A stretch of DNA of 64,000 nucleotides from an uncultured Collinsella sp. (GCA_900543505.1 UQSB01000001.1:1-64000); one strand, 5' to 3'. Numbered from the stretch's first letter, positions 26,784 to 35,984 are shown. Numbers and translations are program-made. The notes: generated from the sequence alone by a model not told the origin.

Positions 26784-27932
26784 CTAGTTGGAGCTGGGCA
26801 GCGTGGCCGGGGCCTCAGCGCCCAGCTTTTTGCCAAAGGCCTCGAGCAGGCGGCTCGCCACGAGCGTCAGGATCAGGTAAACCACGAGCGCCACGCAGTA
26901 GACCTCCATCTGGCGGTAGTACACGCCGGCGACGGTGGTGGTGGCGTACATGAGGTCGAACACGCCGATGACCGAAAGCACCGACGAGTCCTTGATGTTG
27001 ATGATGAGCTCGTTGGTGAGCGCCGGAATCGCGTTTTTAATACCCTGGGGGAACACAACCTTGCGCATGGCCTGCCACTGCGAAAGACCCAGCGAACGCG
27101 CCGCCTCGGCCTGACCGGGGTCGATGGACTCGATGCCGCCGCGCAGGACCTCCATCATGTAGGCGGTAGAGTTGAGCGAGATGGTGACGAGGCCGGCAGT
27201 GAAGGTACTCCAGATTTGGTTGGCCTGGGCGGTCTCGAAGCCCATGCCGCGCAAAACGGTGAAGCCCGCGTAATAGATGAGCAGGCCCTGGACCATCATG
27301 GGCGTGCCGCGCACGATAGTGGAGTAGATGGTCGCAAAGCCACGGCCGATGCTCTTGAAGAAGCGCGTGAGATCGTTGTCCACACGGTCGAAGGTCTGAA
27401 TACGCAGGAACACAAAGAGCAGCGCCAGGAAAAAGGCGATGACGGTGCCGAAGGTCGCAAGCGCGATGGTGATCTCGATACCGCGGATAAAGAAGTCCCC
27501 GCTCTTGTAGGTCATGTAGACCAGACTCGACAAAAAGTCGCTGGGGTTGGAGTCCGAGACAATGCTCACCCGCACCAGGTCGATAAACGACATGACGCAA
27601 CGGTCGATAAAGAAGATCGCCGCAATGGCGACCACGACATAGCTGCCCAGGCGCGCGCCGCGACGGAAGCGCTCGGAAGCAAACGGCGACGTTTCGCGAT
27701 AGTCGTTCCAGTGCATGAGCTTGGTGACCAGCGCCGCCGCTGACACGACAAGCCAGGCCCAAAGGATTGCCCAGAGGCAGTCTTGGAACACGCCCGTAGG
27801 CGCCAAGAAGCTCAGCGGCGTGGGGTTGCGCTGGCTAAACGCCAGGCCGAGCGCCGCGATAACGCTCGTGCCCAGGTACACATAGCGGTGGTCGGCCTTG
27901 GTAAAGGAGGCCAGATGATTGATGGTTTTCAT
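26784..27932 (-). CDS. Polar amino-acid ABC importer, permease with extra N-terminal region
   Basis: The C-terminal 220 residues match His/Glu/Gln-type permeases, including the EAA loop in QAEAARSLGLSQWQAMRKVVFPQG. The first 150 or so residues add about three membrane segments not found in short permeases of this type. Only one permease gene is present, so the channel is probably a homodimer. It starts nine bases after the binding-protein gene ends. Confidence 0.9.
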   Translation of the reverse strand: MKTINHLASFTKADHRYVYLGTSVIAALGLAFSQRNPTPLSFLAPTGVFQDCLWAILWAWLVVSAAALVTKLMHWNDYRETSPFASERFRRGARLGSYVVVAIAAIFFIDRCVMSFIDLVRVSIVSDSNPSDFLSSLVYMTYKSGDFFIRGIEITIALATFGTVIAFFLALLFVFLRIQTFDRVDNDLTRFFKSIGRGFATIYSTIVRGTPMMVQGLLIYYAGFTVLRGMGFETAQANQIWSTFTAGLVTISLNSTAYMMEVLRGGIESIDPGQAEAARSLGLSQWQAMRKVVFPQGIKNAIPALTNELIINIKDSSVLSVIGVFDLMYATTTVAGVYYRQMEVYCVALVVYLILTLVASRLLEAFGKKLGAEAPATLPSSN

Positions 27933-27941
27933 GCTGCCTCC

Positions 27942-28868
27942 CTATGCCGGCTGACGATCGAGGCACGCGTCCCACATTTGGTCGCGCTCCTCTTGGCTAA
28001 TGCCCTTGAGTGTCTTGTCGATGAGCTTAAGCAGCTTGTCCGAGCCCTTGCGGCAGCCGACGTTTGCCGCGACCTCCTGCTTAAAGCCCTCGCCCTCGGC
28101 AAAATGAATAGGGACAATGCCCGGATTTTGGGCCATATAGCCCTTCTCGTTCTCGGTGTTGTACGTCACGGCGTCACAGGTACCCTGCAGCAGGTTCGAA
28201 AACACCGTGGGGACCGAATCGACCGGGTTCTTGTGCACAACGCCCGGAATCTCGTCGATGACAGTATCGAGCATGGTGTCCTTTTGACCGAGTACCGTAG
28301 CACCGCTAAAGTCGCTGAGCTTGGTGGCGTTTTGGTAGGGGGATCCCTCTTTTACGAATAGGCCGAAGTAGCCAATGAAATACGGATCGGAGAAGCCGAC
28401 CGACTCCTCACGCTCGGGTGTGGCGCTCATACCGGCGATGATGAGGTCGATCTGGCCGTTGTTGAGCGAATCGATAAGGCCCGAGAAGCTCTGCTTGACG
28501 GCAACGGGCTCGCCACCGAGGGCCTTGCAGACGATTTTGGCGACCTGCACGTCGTAGCCATCGGCATAGGCGCCCTGCACGTTATCGATGGGAATGGTGT
28601 ACTCGCTGGCTTCGGAAACCTGCCAGTTGTACGGGGCGTAAGCCGCCTCCATGCCGATGCGGATCTTGTCCTTGCCGATCACGGAATCGGATAGGTCTTC
28701 GCGACCGCCGCCCGTCGTGGGCTGAACCACCTTGAGCGTGGACGGGCGCTGACAGCCGGCGAGCGCGCCGGCGACGACGGAAGCACTCGCAGCGAGAGCG
28801 CTACCCAGGAAGATGCGACGACTGCACACCGGCTGGGCCTGCGCGCCGCATTGATGGGGAGAATGCAT
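27942..28868 (-). CDS. Polar amino-acid ABC importer, solute-binding lipoprotein
   Basis: This is a family 3 solute-binding protein (308 residues). The N-terminus holds SRRIFLG, a twin-arginine motif, and then a hydrophobic stretch ending in the lipobox LAGC, so it looks like a Tat-exported lipoprotein. The mature part has IGMEAAYAPYNW, the entry strand of the amino-acid pocket, and IIAGMSATPEREESVGFSDPY, typical of Glu/Gln/His binders. The exact ligand cannot be read. The ATG at 28868 has GGGAAGG upstream. It heads the importer operon. Confidence 0.9.
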   Translation of the reverse strand: MHSPHQCGAQAQPVCSRRIFLGSALAASASVVAGALAGCQRPSTLKVVQPTTGGGREDLSDSVIGKDKIRIGMEAAYAPYNWQVSEASEYTIPIDNVQGAYADGYDVQVAKIVCKALGGEPVAVKQSFSGLIDSLNNGQIDLIIAGMSATPEREESVGFSDPYFIGYFGLFVKEGSPYQNATKLSDFSGATVLGQKDTMLDTVIDEIPGVVHKNPVDSVPTVFSNLLQGTCDAVTYNTENEKGYMAQNPGIVPIHFAEGEGFKQEVAANVGCRKGSDKLLKLIDKTLKGISQEERDQMWDACLDRQPA

Positions 28869-28975
28869 AATCTGCCTTCCCTGTTGAATCGTATGCTGAC
28901 GACTTAACAGGATATACGCCAGCGACCAGCAGCGCAGCACAAGCTCGAAAAATTAATAGACACACGGTAGTCATT

Positions 28976-29148
28976 GGGAACGTCGATGTTTTGGCAATGC
29001 CAGCGAGCGCCGCCCAGAGCGAACAAGTTGGCATGAAAAAGGCACGGCATAGACCTTCTGGTCATGCCGTGCCTTTTGAATGACAAATTGTCGCTCTGGG
29101 TGGCGCGCAGCGTCGACCGGCCCGCCGTTCGCTAGAACGGCGGAACCT
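28976..29148. repeat. Structured 3'-flank repeat, copy 2 (after the epimerase gene)
   Basis: This is the second copy of the element at 15456-15629, again ending exactly at the stop codon of a minus-strand gene. The inner stem reads AAGGCACGGCAT/ATGCCGTGCCTT. Compared with copy 1, an A-T pair has become C-G with both arms changed, and the loop-side hairpin keeps CCGCCGTTC/GAACGGCGG. Confidence 0.75.
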
Positions 29149-30042
29149 CTAGAGCAACGTGACGCTAAAGGCGCGCTTGTCGGTAGCACCCGGCGCCAGC
29201 GTAATGGTGTCGACCTTGTGCTCAAAGACGTCGTCCTCGGTGTCCATGGTGGTGTGGCCGGTCCAAGGCTCGAGCGCCACAAACGGGGCGTCGTTGGCGG
29301 CAGACCACACGCCGATGTACTTAAAGCCCTCAAAGTCGATCTTGACGCCGTGGCCCGACTTGCGACCGCGCAGCGTGAGCGTGGAGCCCGGGGTATCGGT
29401 GAACATGATGGCGTCGTTATCGAAGCTGCGGTGCGTGATGGGCAGCACGTCCGAGTTATCGGGCGCCTTGTAGCTACCCTCGAACGTCATAAGGCCATCG
29501 GGCGTGATGACGGGGGCCTCGTTAGTCCAAGCCTCGGTAAACGCCAGCTCGTAATCCTCGAACGCCTCGTCCTCGGCACCGGGGGCGGGCACGTTAAATG
29601 CGGGATGGCCGCCCACCGAGAACGGCAGGTCCACGTCGCCGGTGTTGGTGACGGCAAAGGTCTGCATGAGGGTGGCGTCGCCGGTCAGGGCATAGGTCAT
29701 GTTGAGCTTAAAGTGGAACGGGAAGGCCTTGAGCGACTCGGGCGTGTCGGTGATCTCGTAGGTGACGGACGAGCCGTCCTCGGAGACCTCGACCAGCTTA
29801 TGCTCGGCGATGCGCGCGAGGCCGTGGCGCGGCATCTCGCAGGTGCCAGCCGCAGACGTCGCCGTGTTGTTGCGCAGTGAGCCCACGATGGGGAACAGAA
29901 TGGGCGCGTGCTTGCCCCAAAAGGCCGGGTCGCCCTGCCACAGATACTCGTTGCCGTTGAGGGCAAGGCTCGTGAGCTGGGCACCCATGGAATCGATGGC
30001 CGCGGTGAGGCCGCCGCGCTTGATGGTGGTGACGGTGGACAT
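29149..30042 (-). CDS. Aldose 1-epimerase family protein (LacX-like)
   Basis: The 297-residue protein has the galactose-mutarotase-like beta fold with LWQGDPAFWGKHAPILFPIVG near the start, RHGLAR with the catalytic histidine, and VGGHPAFNVP, all as in the LacX subgroup. It would interconvert alpha and beta forms of a hexose or hexose phosphate. The ATG at 30042 has GGAGG eight bases upstream. It stands alone with no sugar operon beside it. Confidence 0.87.
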   Translation of the reverse strand: MSTVTTIKRGGLTAAIDSMGAQLTSLALNGNEYLWQGDPAFWGKHAPILFPIVGSLRNNTATSAAGTCEMPRHGLARIAEHKLVEVSEDGSSVTYEITDTPESLKAFPFHFKLNMTYALTGDATLMQTFAVTNTGDVDLPFSVGGHPAFNVPAPGAEDEAFEDYELAFTEAWTNEAPVITPDGLMTFEGSYKAPDNSDVLPITHRSFDNDAIMFTDTPGSTLTLRGRKSGHGVKIDFEGFKYIGVWSAANDAPFVALEPWTGHTTMDTEDDVFEHKVDTITLAPGATDKRAFSVTLL

Positions 30043-30121
30043 GCTACTTCCTCCAAAAGTAAACAACAGTGTCGAGGGCTATTGTCCCACTCTTGGCGGC
30101 GGGGTTGAGCGACAGGTGCAG

Positions 30122-30991
30122 TTATTGAGCAATAGCGTAAAGGTCAAACCCGCCCTGCGGCGTGCTATCGACCGTATCGGGCGCCTGTGAATTAAAACTC
30201 ACCGGAACCATGCGCTTTGAGGCACGGTAACACGTGCCGTCGGTGGCGACGGGCGGCTCATCGACCGTGAGCTCGTAGTCGCCGGGCTTGAGCTCGATGC
30301 CGTCACCTTCGGAATTGACGTATTGGTACTCGTCGATCGCTTGCCCCTTGAGCGTGCGACCCACGATATGGACGAGCATCTGGCTGTCGCCGCGCGCGGT
30401 GTCCCACGTCGCGCCGTCCTTGACCTCGACCGATACATGCACCGAGCGCGTGCGGCTGAGCGATTGCTCGACAGACATCTCGACCTTGGCGGCGTCTTTG
30501 CGCTGTTGTTCAACATGGCTCCAGACGTTTCCAATTACCGAGCATGCGATAACGCCGGCCATAAAGGCGATAAGGATGGGGCCAAGCGGAGAGCGACGTC
30601 CCGCATCTTCCTCGCGAGCCAGATCGGGGCGATGCGTGGGCGCAGGCGCCTGGGCACCCTGCGAGGGCACGTCGAGAATGCTGAAGGATGCCGTGCTGTC
30701 GGGATCGATAGTGTGACGCGGCTGCGGGGTCTTTGCCGGCGAGATGGACATGTCGGCTGGCTCACCCAGTGTGGCCGTGGCATCGGCCTTTGCCTCGTCG
30801 GCCTCAGCCTGGGCCCAAGCCTGCTCAAAGGTCAGAGGCTCGGCGGCATCGGAGGCGGCGTCAGGCTCGACAGCAGCATCGCTGCCGGTCTCGTCCTCGT
30901 CGCTCGACACGTCACGCGGCGCGGGCTCGTCCCACTCCTCGTCCGGAGCCTCGCCCTCGCTATACCACCATTCAAAGTTATCGATATCCAT
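30122..30991 (-). CDS. Uncharacterised single-pass membrane protein
   Basis: I do not recognise a family for this 289-residue protein. The first 130 residues are acidic and low-complexity (many Asp, Glu, Ala, Pro), as in an intracellular disordered region. A single membrane helix lies at about residues 147-167 (LGPILIAFMAGVIACSVIG). The rest should lie outside the cell: a short helix and a beta-rich domain ending in FDLYAIAQ. The arrangement fits a surface or signalling protein. The ATG at 30991 is chosen over a codon 11 residues upstream; neither has a clear ribosome-binding site. Confidence 0.6.
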   Translation of the reverse strand: MDIDNFEWWYSEGEAPDEEWDEPAPRDVSSDEDETGSDAAVEPDAASDAAEPLTFEQAWAQAEADEAKADATATLGEPADMSISPAKTPQPRHTIDPDSTASFSILDVPSQGAQAPAPTHRPDLAREEDAGRRSPLGPILIAFMAGVIACSVIGNVWSHVEQQRKDAAKVEMSVEQSLSRTRSVHVSVEVKDGATWDTARGDSQMLVHIVGRTLKGQAIDEYQYVNSEGDGIELKPGDYELTVDEPPVATDGTCYRASKRMVPVSFNSQAPDTVDSTPQGGFDLYAIAQ

Positions 30992-31072
30992 ACGGGGCGC
31001 CCCCTTGGCCTCGCAAATAAACACTTGCTAGCCTTATACCCCCAGATGACACGGGGGCTCGCCGGCACAGAC

Positions 31073-31137
31073 AGGAAAAGCGTCACAACATTCGACGCTT
31101 TTCCTCGTTTTCGAGATTTTCATCGAATGTTGTGACG
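31073..31137. repeat. Two overlapping, mutually exclusive hairpins
   Basis: AGGAAAAGCGTC (31073-31084) pairs perfectly with 31094-31105. CGTCACAACATTCGA (31081-31095) pairs perfectly with 31123-31137. The two stems share bases 31081-31095, so only one can form. A small CTCG/CGAG stem lies in between. It is located between two divergent genes. Confidence 0.7.
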
Positions 31138-31161
31138 GTTTGGGCGACTGGCTGGCAGCGC

Positions 31162-31194
31162 AATGCGACAAAGGGACTGCCCCTTTGTCGCATT
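31162..31194. repeat. Interspersed palindrome GCGACAAAGGG, full copy
   Basis: AATGCGACAAAGGG and its exact reverse complement surround a 5-base loop. It lies 57 bases upstream of the MFS gene start and matches other full or partial copies at 16894, 24457, 37488 and 48671. Confidence 0.8.
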
Positions 31195-31251
31195 CTGTTA
31201 GAGTTGCAGGGATTGAATCCCGCTTATTCATGCGACATTGGAGTGACAACC

Positions 31252-32487
31252 TTGACCGCCGCAACCACGCCTAAAAGTAAGTCAACCGCCGCCGCGCTCT
31301 CCCCCGCGCGCACCAAGCTCTGCCTGGCGCTGCTCGTGCTGTTGGGCTTCTCGCTCGGCTGCTCGGAGTTCGTGGTCATCGGCATCGAAAGCGACTTGGC
31401 AACGGAACTCGGCGTATCACTTGCCACTGCGGGCCAGCTCATCAGCGTGTTCGCGCTCGTCTACGCTATCGCCACGCCGGTGCTCGCGCTCAGCACGGGG
31501 CGATTCCGCCGCTACCAGCTGCTCGTGTGCTACAGCATCGTTTTTGTGCTCGGCAACCTGGTCATGGCGTTGGCGCCCAACTTCCAGGTGCTGTTTATCT
31601 CGCGCATTGTCCTGGGCTCCGTCTCGGGCGCACTGCTCGCCGTGGGTGTGACGTACATCCCCGAGCTGCTGTCCCCACAGCAAACCTCGCTTGCCATCTC
31701 GGTGGTATATGGTGCGTTTTCCGTGGCAATGGTCTTTGTGACCTCGATCGGCAAGTTCGTGGCCGACACGCTCGACTGGCACGTGGCCATGTACGGCACG
31801 CTGACCTTTGCCGTTCTGATCTGCGGAGCGCTCGTGGCGTTTATGCCGCGCGCTGGGCAAACCGATGAGCCTGCCACCTTTCGCGAGCAGGCGGGTCTGC
31901 TGCGCGAGCCGAGCATCATCACCGGCATGCTCATCTTTTTGTTTGGCGTAGGCTCGGTCTATGTGTTCTACGGCTACGTGACGCCTTATCTTGAGCAGGT
32001 GCTGGGTATGGGAACCGTTCAGGCGAGCACCACGCTTATGGCCTACGGCGTGTTCTGCCTGATCTCGAACATCCTGGGCGGATGGATCGATGCGCGCTTT
32101 GGCATGAAGGCGCTGCTTGTGACGTTTGTGCTGCAGGCCGCGGCGTTACTCGGGCTGTTTGCTGTGGGCGGCACCATGCCGCTCGCGCTGGTCTTTGTTT
32201 TTAGCTTGGCACTGCTCATGTACCTGTTCTCGGTGTCGTGCATCACGCACTTTATGGACGTGGCACGCAGCCGCCATCCCAAGTCGATGGTACTCGCAAG
32301 TTCGGTTGAGCCCATGGCGTTTAACGTCGGCATCTCGTTTGGCACCGCAGTGGGCGGCGCCGTGGTAAACGGAATTGGCATTGCGTACGTGGGTGCCGTG
32401 GGCGCCGCGTTCTCACTTGTGGCCTGGGCGCTCACGCTGGCGACGATTAAGTTGGCTCGCTGGGAGCGCAGGCGGGCGAGGGCGTAG
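31252..32487 (+). CDS. MFS transporter, AraJ/DHA1-like efflux family
   Basis: The 411-residue protein has 12 predicted membrane segments. The first is followed by the GCSEFVVIGIESDLATELGV region and LSTGRFRRYQLL, typical of AraJ-like sugar or drug exporters. The frame is open from 31132, but that would translate the palindrome. A TTG at 31252 with GGAG eight bases upstream is the most likely start. It is transcribed alone. The substrate cannot be inferred. Confidence 0.85.
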   Translation: MTAATTPKSKSTAAALSPARTKLCLALLVLLGFSLGCSEFVVIGIESDLATELGVSLATAGQLISVFALVYAIATPVLALSTGRFRRYQLLVCYSIVFVLGNLVMALAPNFQVLFISRIVLGSVSGALLAVGVTYIPELLSPQQTSLAISVVYGAFSVAMVFVTSIGKFVADTLDWHVAMYGTLTFAVLICGALVAFMPRAGQTDEPATFREQAGLLREPSIITGMLIFLFGVGSVYVFYGYVTPYLEQVLGMGTVQASTTLMAYGVFCLISNILGGWIDARFGMKALLVTFVLQAAALLGLFAVGGTMPLALVFVFSLALLMYLFSVSCITHFMDVARSRHPKSMVLASSVEPMAFNVGISFGTAVGGAVVNGIGIAYVGAVGAAFSLVAWALTLATIKLARWERRRARA

Positions 32488-32648
32488 AGCGAGGTTCCCT
32501 CTAAAACGCCTATCGTTCCGGTCGCGACGCTTACCTGACGACAGGCTAGGCCAGCTCCTTTAGCTGTGGTTCGATCTCATGTACTTCGAATGCACGATTT
32601 TCCAGTTTTCGTGTATATGAAGTACACGAAATGCGCGCGGGGCAACTC

Positions 32649-32685
32649 AAAGGCGGCGGAAGACGCATTGTCTGTCGCCGCCTTT
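32649..32685. terminator. Bidirectional terminator between MFS and PTS genes
   Basis: AAAGGCGGCG (32649-32658) and CGCCGCCTTT (32676-32685) form a perfect 10-bp stem with an inner AGAC/GTCT pairing. TTTT follows on the plus strand and TTTGAG on the minus. It lies between the converging MFS and EIIBC genes. Confidence 0.75.
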
Positions 32686-32715
32686 TATACCGGATTTTAT
32701 AGATATGTGGGGCGT

Positions 32716-34278
32716 TTACTCCATACCCAGCAGCTCGCGCATCTGAGTTGCGTAGTTAGATGCCATGTTACCGTAGACAATCTGCACGCCGCCGTTAACA
32801 TGCACGATGCCACGCGCTTCGAGCTTTTCGGTAAACTCGGCGTCATCAACCACCTTGTCACAGTCATTGAGCTGGATGCGCAGACGGGTGAAGCAGGCCT
32901 CGACAGACTTAATATTGTTGTCGCCGCCCACTGCCTCAACGATGGCGGGAATGAGGTCGCTGATCACGGTCTTGGGAGCCTTTTCGGCCTCATCGTCGGA
33001 CTCTTCCTCGCGGCCGGGGGTCTTAAGGTCCTTCTTAAGGATGATGAACTTGAAGACGAAGTAGTACACCACGAAGTAGATGGGGCCGAGGAACAGGATA
33101 ACCTGCCAGTTGGAGCCCTTGGCTGCACCCATAATGCCGTTAAAGATCAACGACAAGAGCGGGCCGCCAAAGGATGCGGAACCGGCCACGTTGAACTGCA
33201 GGATATAGGTCAGCGCATAAGCAAGACCAGCCATGAGAGCGTGGAATACGTAGAGGATGGGCGCGATGAACAGGAAGGAGTACTCGAGCGGCTCGGTAAT
33301 GCCGGAGAGGATGCAAGGCACCACGATGGCAATCATGAGCGCTGCGGTCTTCTTCTTGTTCTTGGGAAGCGCCGTCTTGTAGAAGGCGAGTGCAGCGCCG
33401 GGCAGGCCGAACATGGCGAAGATAACCTTGCCGTTCATGACAAAACGGCTGACCTCGATGTTAAACGGCGTGCTGGGAGAGCCCAGGATCGCGTTGTAGA
33501 TATTGATAGCGCCCTGAACAGTCTGGCCGTCGATGGTCTCGACGCCACCAAGCGACGTGAAGAAGAACGGCAAATAGACAAAGTGATGCAGGCCAAAAGG
33601 CAGGAGCATGCGCTCGCCGGCGCCGTAGACAAATGCACCAAAGGCACCCGTAGTCTTGATGAACTCGGACAGCGCGCCGAGAGCGTTCTGAATAAACGGG
33701 AAAACAAAGGACATGACCAATGCGAGGATGCTGCATGAGAGCAGCGTCACCGCCGGGATAAAGCGCGTGCCGTTGAAGATGGAGAACACGGCAGGCAGCT
33801 CAATCTTGTAGTAACGGTTATGCAACCATGCGACGATTGCGCCCACCAGAAGACCGCCGATAACGCCCGTGTCGAGCGTGGTGATGCCGAGGATCGTGCT
33901 CTGGCCCGTCGTAAGATTCGCGGGATCGATAACGCCAGTCGCCGTAAGGAACGTGCCCATCACGGAATTCATGCACATGTAGCCCAAAAAGCCACAAAGC
34001 GCCGCGGTAGCCTTCTCGGACTTGGCGAAGCCATAGGCGAGACAAATCGAGAAGATAACCGGGATGTTGTTCATAACGATGCTGGCAGCGGCCTTGAGAA
34101 TCGAAAAGAAAATCGCAAAGCCCGGAGCAGCAAGCCAGGGAACAGCTGCCGTAAGGGTGGGGCTGGTAAAGGCATTGCCAAAGCCCTGAAGGATGCCGGC
34201 GATTGGCAGGATCAAGACAGGCGTCATGAGGACTTTGCCCAGGCGCTGGAACTTTGCCAGCAGCTCATCTTTGTTCAT
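32716..34278 (-). CDS. PTS glucoside transporter EIIBC (alpha-glucoside/maltose type)
   Basis: This fused sugar permease has 520 residues. The membrane EIIC part spans about 1-420, with the GERMLLPFGLHH and GITEPLEYSFLF blocks of the glucose/maltose/GlcNAc superfamily. A linker rich in Asp, Glu and Lys leads to the EIIB domain (about 445-520), which holds the phosphorylated cysteine in VEACFTRLRIQL. No EIIA domain is fused, so a separate EIIA must serve it. It lies downstream of the GH4 hydrolase gene, which points to maltose or a related alpha-glucoside as substrate. Confidence 0.9.
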   Translation of the reverse strand: MNKDELLAKFQRLGKVLMTPVLILPIAGILQGFGNAFTSPTLTAAVPWLAAPGFAIFFSILKAAASIVMNNIPVIFSICLAYGFAKSEKATAALCGFLGYMCMNSVMGTFLTATGVIDPANLTTGQSTILGITTLDTGVIGGLLVGAIVAWLHNRYYKIELPAVFSIFNGTRFIPAVTLLSCSILALVMSFVFPFIQNALGALSEFIKTTGAFGAFVYGAGERMLLPFGLHHFVYLPFFFTSLGGVETIDGQTVQGAINIYNAILGSPSTPFNIEVSRFVMNGKVIFAMFGLPGAALAFYKTALPKNKKKTAALMIAIVVPCILSGITEPLEYSFLFIAPILYVFHALMAGLAYALTYILQFNVAGSASFGGPLLSLIFNGIMGAAKGSNWQVILFLGPIYFVVYYFVFKFIILKKDLKTPGREEESDDEAEKAPKTVISDLIPAIVEAVGGDNNIKSVEACFTRLRIQLNDCDKVVDDAEFTEKLEARGIVHVNGGVQIVYGNMASNYATQMRELLGME

Positions 34279-34360
34279 GGAATACCCCTCTTAAAGAAAC
34301 GGGGCGTGCAGCTCTACAGCCCACACGCCCCATAACAGTTATCAAGCGCTATGGAACTAG

Positions 34361-35686
34361 CTACTTAAGCTCCGGCCAGTAATCCTTATTGGCCTCGATG
34401 AGCTTGTCGAGCACTTTGCGAGCCTTCTTGGCGTCACCGACCAGACGATTAAGCGTGAGTGCCTGCAGAGCCTTCTCGTAGGAACCCTCCATCCAAGCCT
34501 CAACAGTCAGGCGCTCATAGGCGTACTGGTTCTCCATAAGGCCGCGATAGAAGGTACCGATCTTGCCAACAGCATAGGGCTGCGGGCCATTGGCGCCCAC
34601 GCTTGCCGCGACCTCGACCATGGCGTCATCGGGCATACCCTCGATAATGCCGTTGTTGGGCACGATGACAATGAAGGTCTTGTTGGTGTTGCGATAAATG
34701 GCCGAGGTGATTTCCACGATCATATCGCCATGAGCGTCGTTTTGCACAACCGAGGAGTTCTTTGCGGTGCCGACTTTGGCAACACGCTCGCACTCGGCGA
34801 ACACGCGCTTCTCACGACCGTTGATAACCTCGTCGGAGCGAGTGTAGTCGGGGTCGAGGTGAGCGACCTTGTACTCGGGATACAGATAGTACTGCAGATA
34901 AGTGTTGGGCAGATAGTCGGGGAAGTCCTCGAGCATGTCCTTGACCATGGCGTAGGTATCAAGCCAGGACTGGTCACGCTGCTCGGCATCGGCAGGAAGG
35001 AAGCCGTTCTTCTCCGTGTACTCCTTAATCTGCGGGACGAGGTCATGACCCTCTTCATCGTAGATGTGCTTGAACCAACCGAAGTGATTGAGGCCGAAGT
35101 ACACGGGCTCCGTCTTGCTCATATCGCGACCGAGCAGGCGACCGTAAGAGCGCATGAGGTTGACAGGCTGGTCGCAGATGTTGAGGACGCGATGCTCATC
35201 GGGCAGGACGCGCTCGAGACCATATGCCACAATAGCAGCCGGGTTGGTGTAGTTGATAATCCACGCCTCCGGGCTATGAGCGCGAACGTCGTTGACGATC
35301 TCAACCATGTCATGCATGGAGCGCATACCGTAAGCCATGCCGCCAGGGCCCACCGTTTCCTGGCCGATGATTCCCATATGCAGCGGAATCTTCTCGTCCT
35401 TGCTACGCATCTCGTAGCCGCCGGTACGAATCTGGCAGAGCACAAAGTCGACGTCGGTGTAAGCCTCGTCCTTATCGGTGGTGTAACCAAACTCCACACC
35501 GGGCTCCTCCTCGGCGAAGAGGATCTTGCCAAACTCGCCAATCGGACGCTGACGCTCGGCATCGATGTCATAGAGCATCACGCGGTTCAGCGGCAGAATG
35601 TCCATGTGCTTGGTCAGGGCTTTGAGAATGCCAGGGCACCACGTGGAGCCGCCGCCAACGATCACAATATTGAGCTTATCCTTCAT
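34361..35686 (-). CDS. 6-phospho-alpha-glucosidase, GH4 family
   Basis: The 441-residue enzyme has the NAD-binding start VIVGGGSTWCPG and the metal-binding residues in NICDQP and FGLNHFGW. GH4 enzymes cleave phosphorylated disaccharides by an NAD- and Mn-dependent redox mechanism. The CD-x-P motif fits the 6-phospho-alpha-glucosidase branch better than the beta branch (CN-x-P). It is the first gene of the pair with EIIBC, so sugars imported as phosphates by that PTS would be split here. It is divergent from the RpiR regulator. Confidence 0.9.
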   Translation of the reverse strand: MKDKLNIVIVGGGSTWCPGILKALTKHMDILPLNRVMLYDIDAERQRPIGEFGKILFAEEEPGVEFGYTTDKDEAYTDVDFVLCQIRTGGYEMRSKDEKIPLHMGIIGQETVGPGGMAYGMRSMHDMVEIVNDVRAHSPEAWIINYTNPAAIVAYGLERVLPDEHRVLNICDQPVNLMRSYGRLLGRDMSKTEPVYFGLNHFGWFKHIYDEEGHDLVPQIKEYTEKNGFLPADAEQRDQSWLDTYAMVKDMLEDFPDYLPNTYLQYYLYPEYKVAHLDPDYTRSDEVINGREKRVFAECERVAKVGTAKNSSVVQNDAHGDMIVEITSAIYRNTNKTFIVIVPNNGIIEGMPDDAMVEVAASVGANGPQPYAVGKIGTFYRGLMENQYAYERLTVEAWMEGSYEKALQALTLNRLVGDAKKARKVLDKLIEANKDYWPELK

Positions 35687-35798
35687 GTTCCGTCCCTCCA
35701 GGGTTGGCTGATCGGTGTTCTCGAAGGCCTTGGGCTCCGCGGTTGTCCTCGGCTTGCTTCGTTTCGATTGTCATTTTGCGACATAAGGTCATTTGCGA

Positions 35799-35895
35799 GT
35801 CCCCGTGTGGGCCAATGCGAAACGGGGACACATGATTTCGCTCACGACACAGATATGTGTAGGCAGACACGCACGTTTGCCCAGTTCATGGGCAA
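35799..35895. promoter_or_regulatory. Divergent control region with two inverted repeats
   Basis: The 298-base gap between the GH4 and RpiR genes holds a perfect GTCCCCGT/ACGGGGAC repeat (35799-35806 with 35822-35829). It also holds a TTGCCCA-GTTCA-TGGGCAA palindrome (35877-35895). The second has the size and symmetry of an operator and is a good candidate RpiR site. No certain promoter boxes were found. Confidence 0.45.
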
Positions 35896-35984
35896 TTGGC
35901 GATCTTGACCGATTACCGATTTCTCACCTGGCTACACAAAGCGGTACCATATGTACGGCGAGGTGCGAGGGGCTGGAACATCTT

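Noticed and set aside
31132..31251. An upstream start for the MFS gene at 31132
   Set aside because: This would translate the interspersed palindrome and lacks a ribosome-binding site. The TTG at 31252 with GGAG is better.
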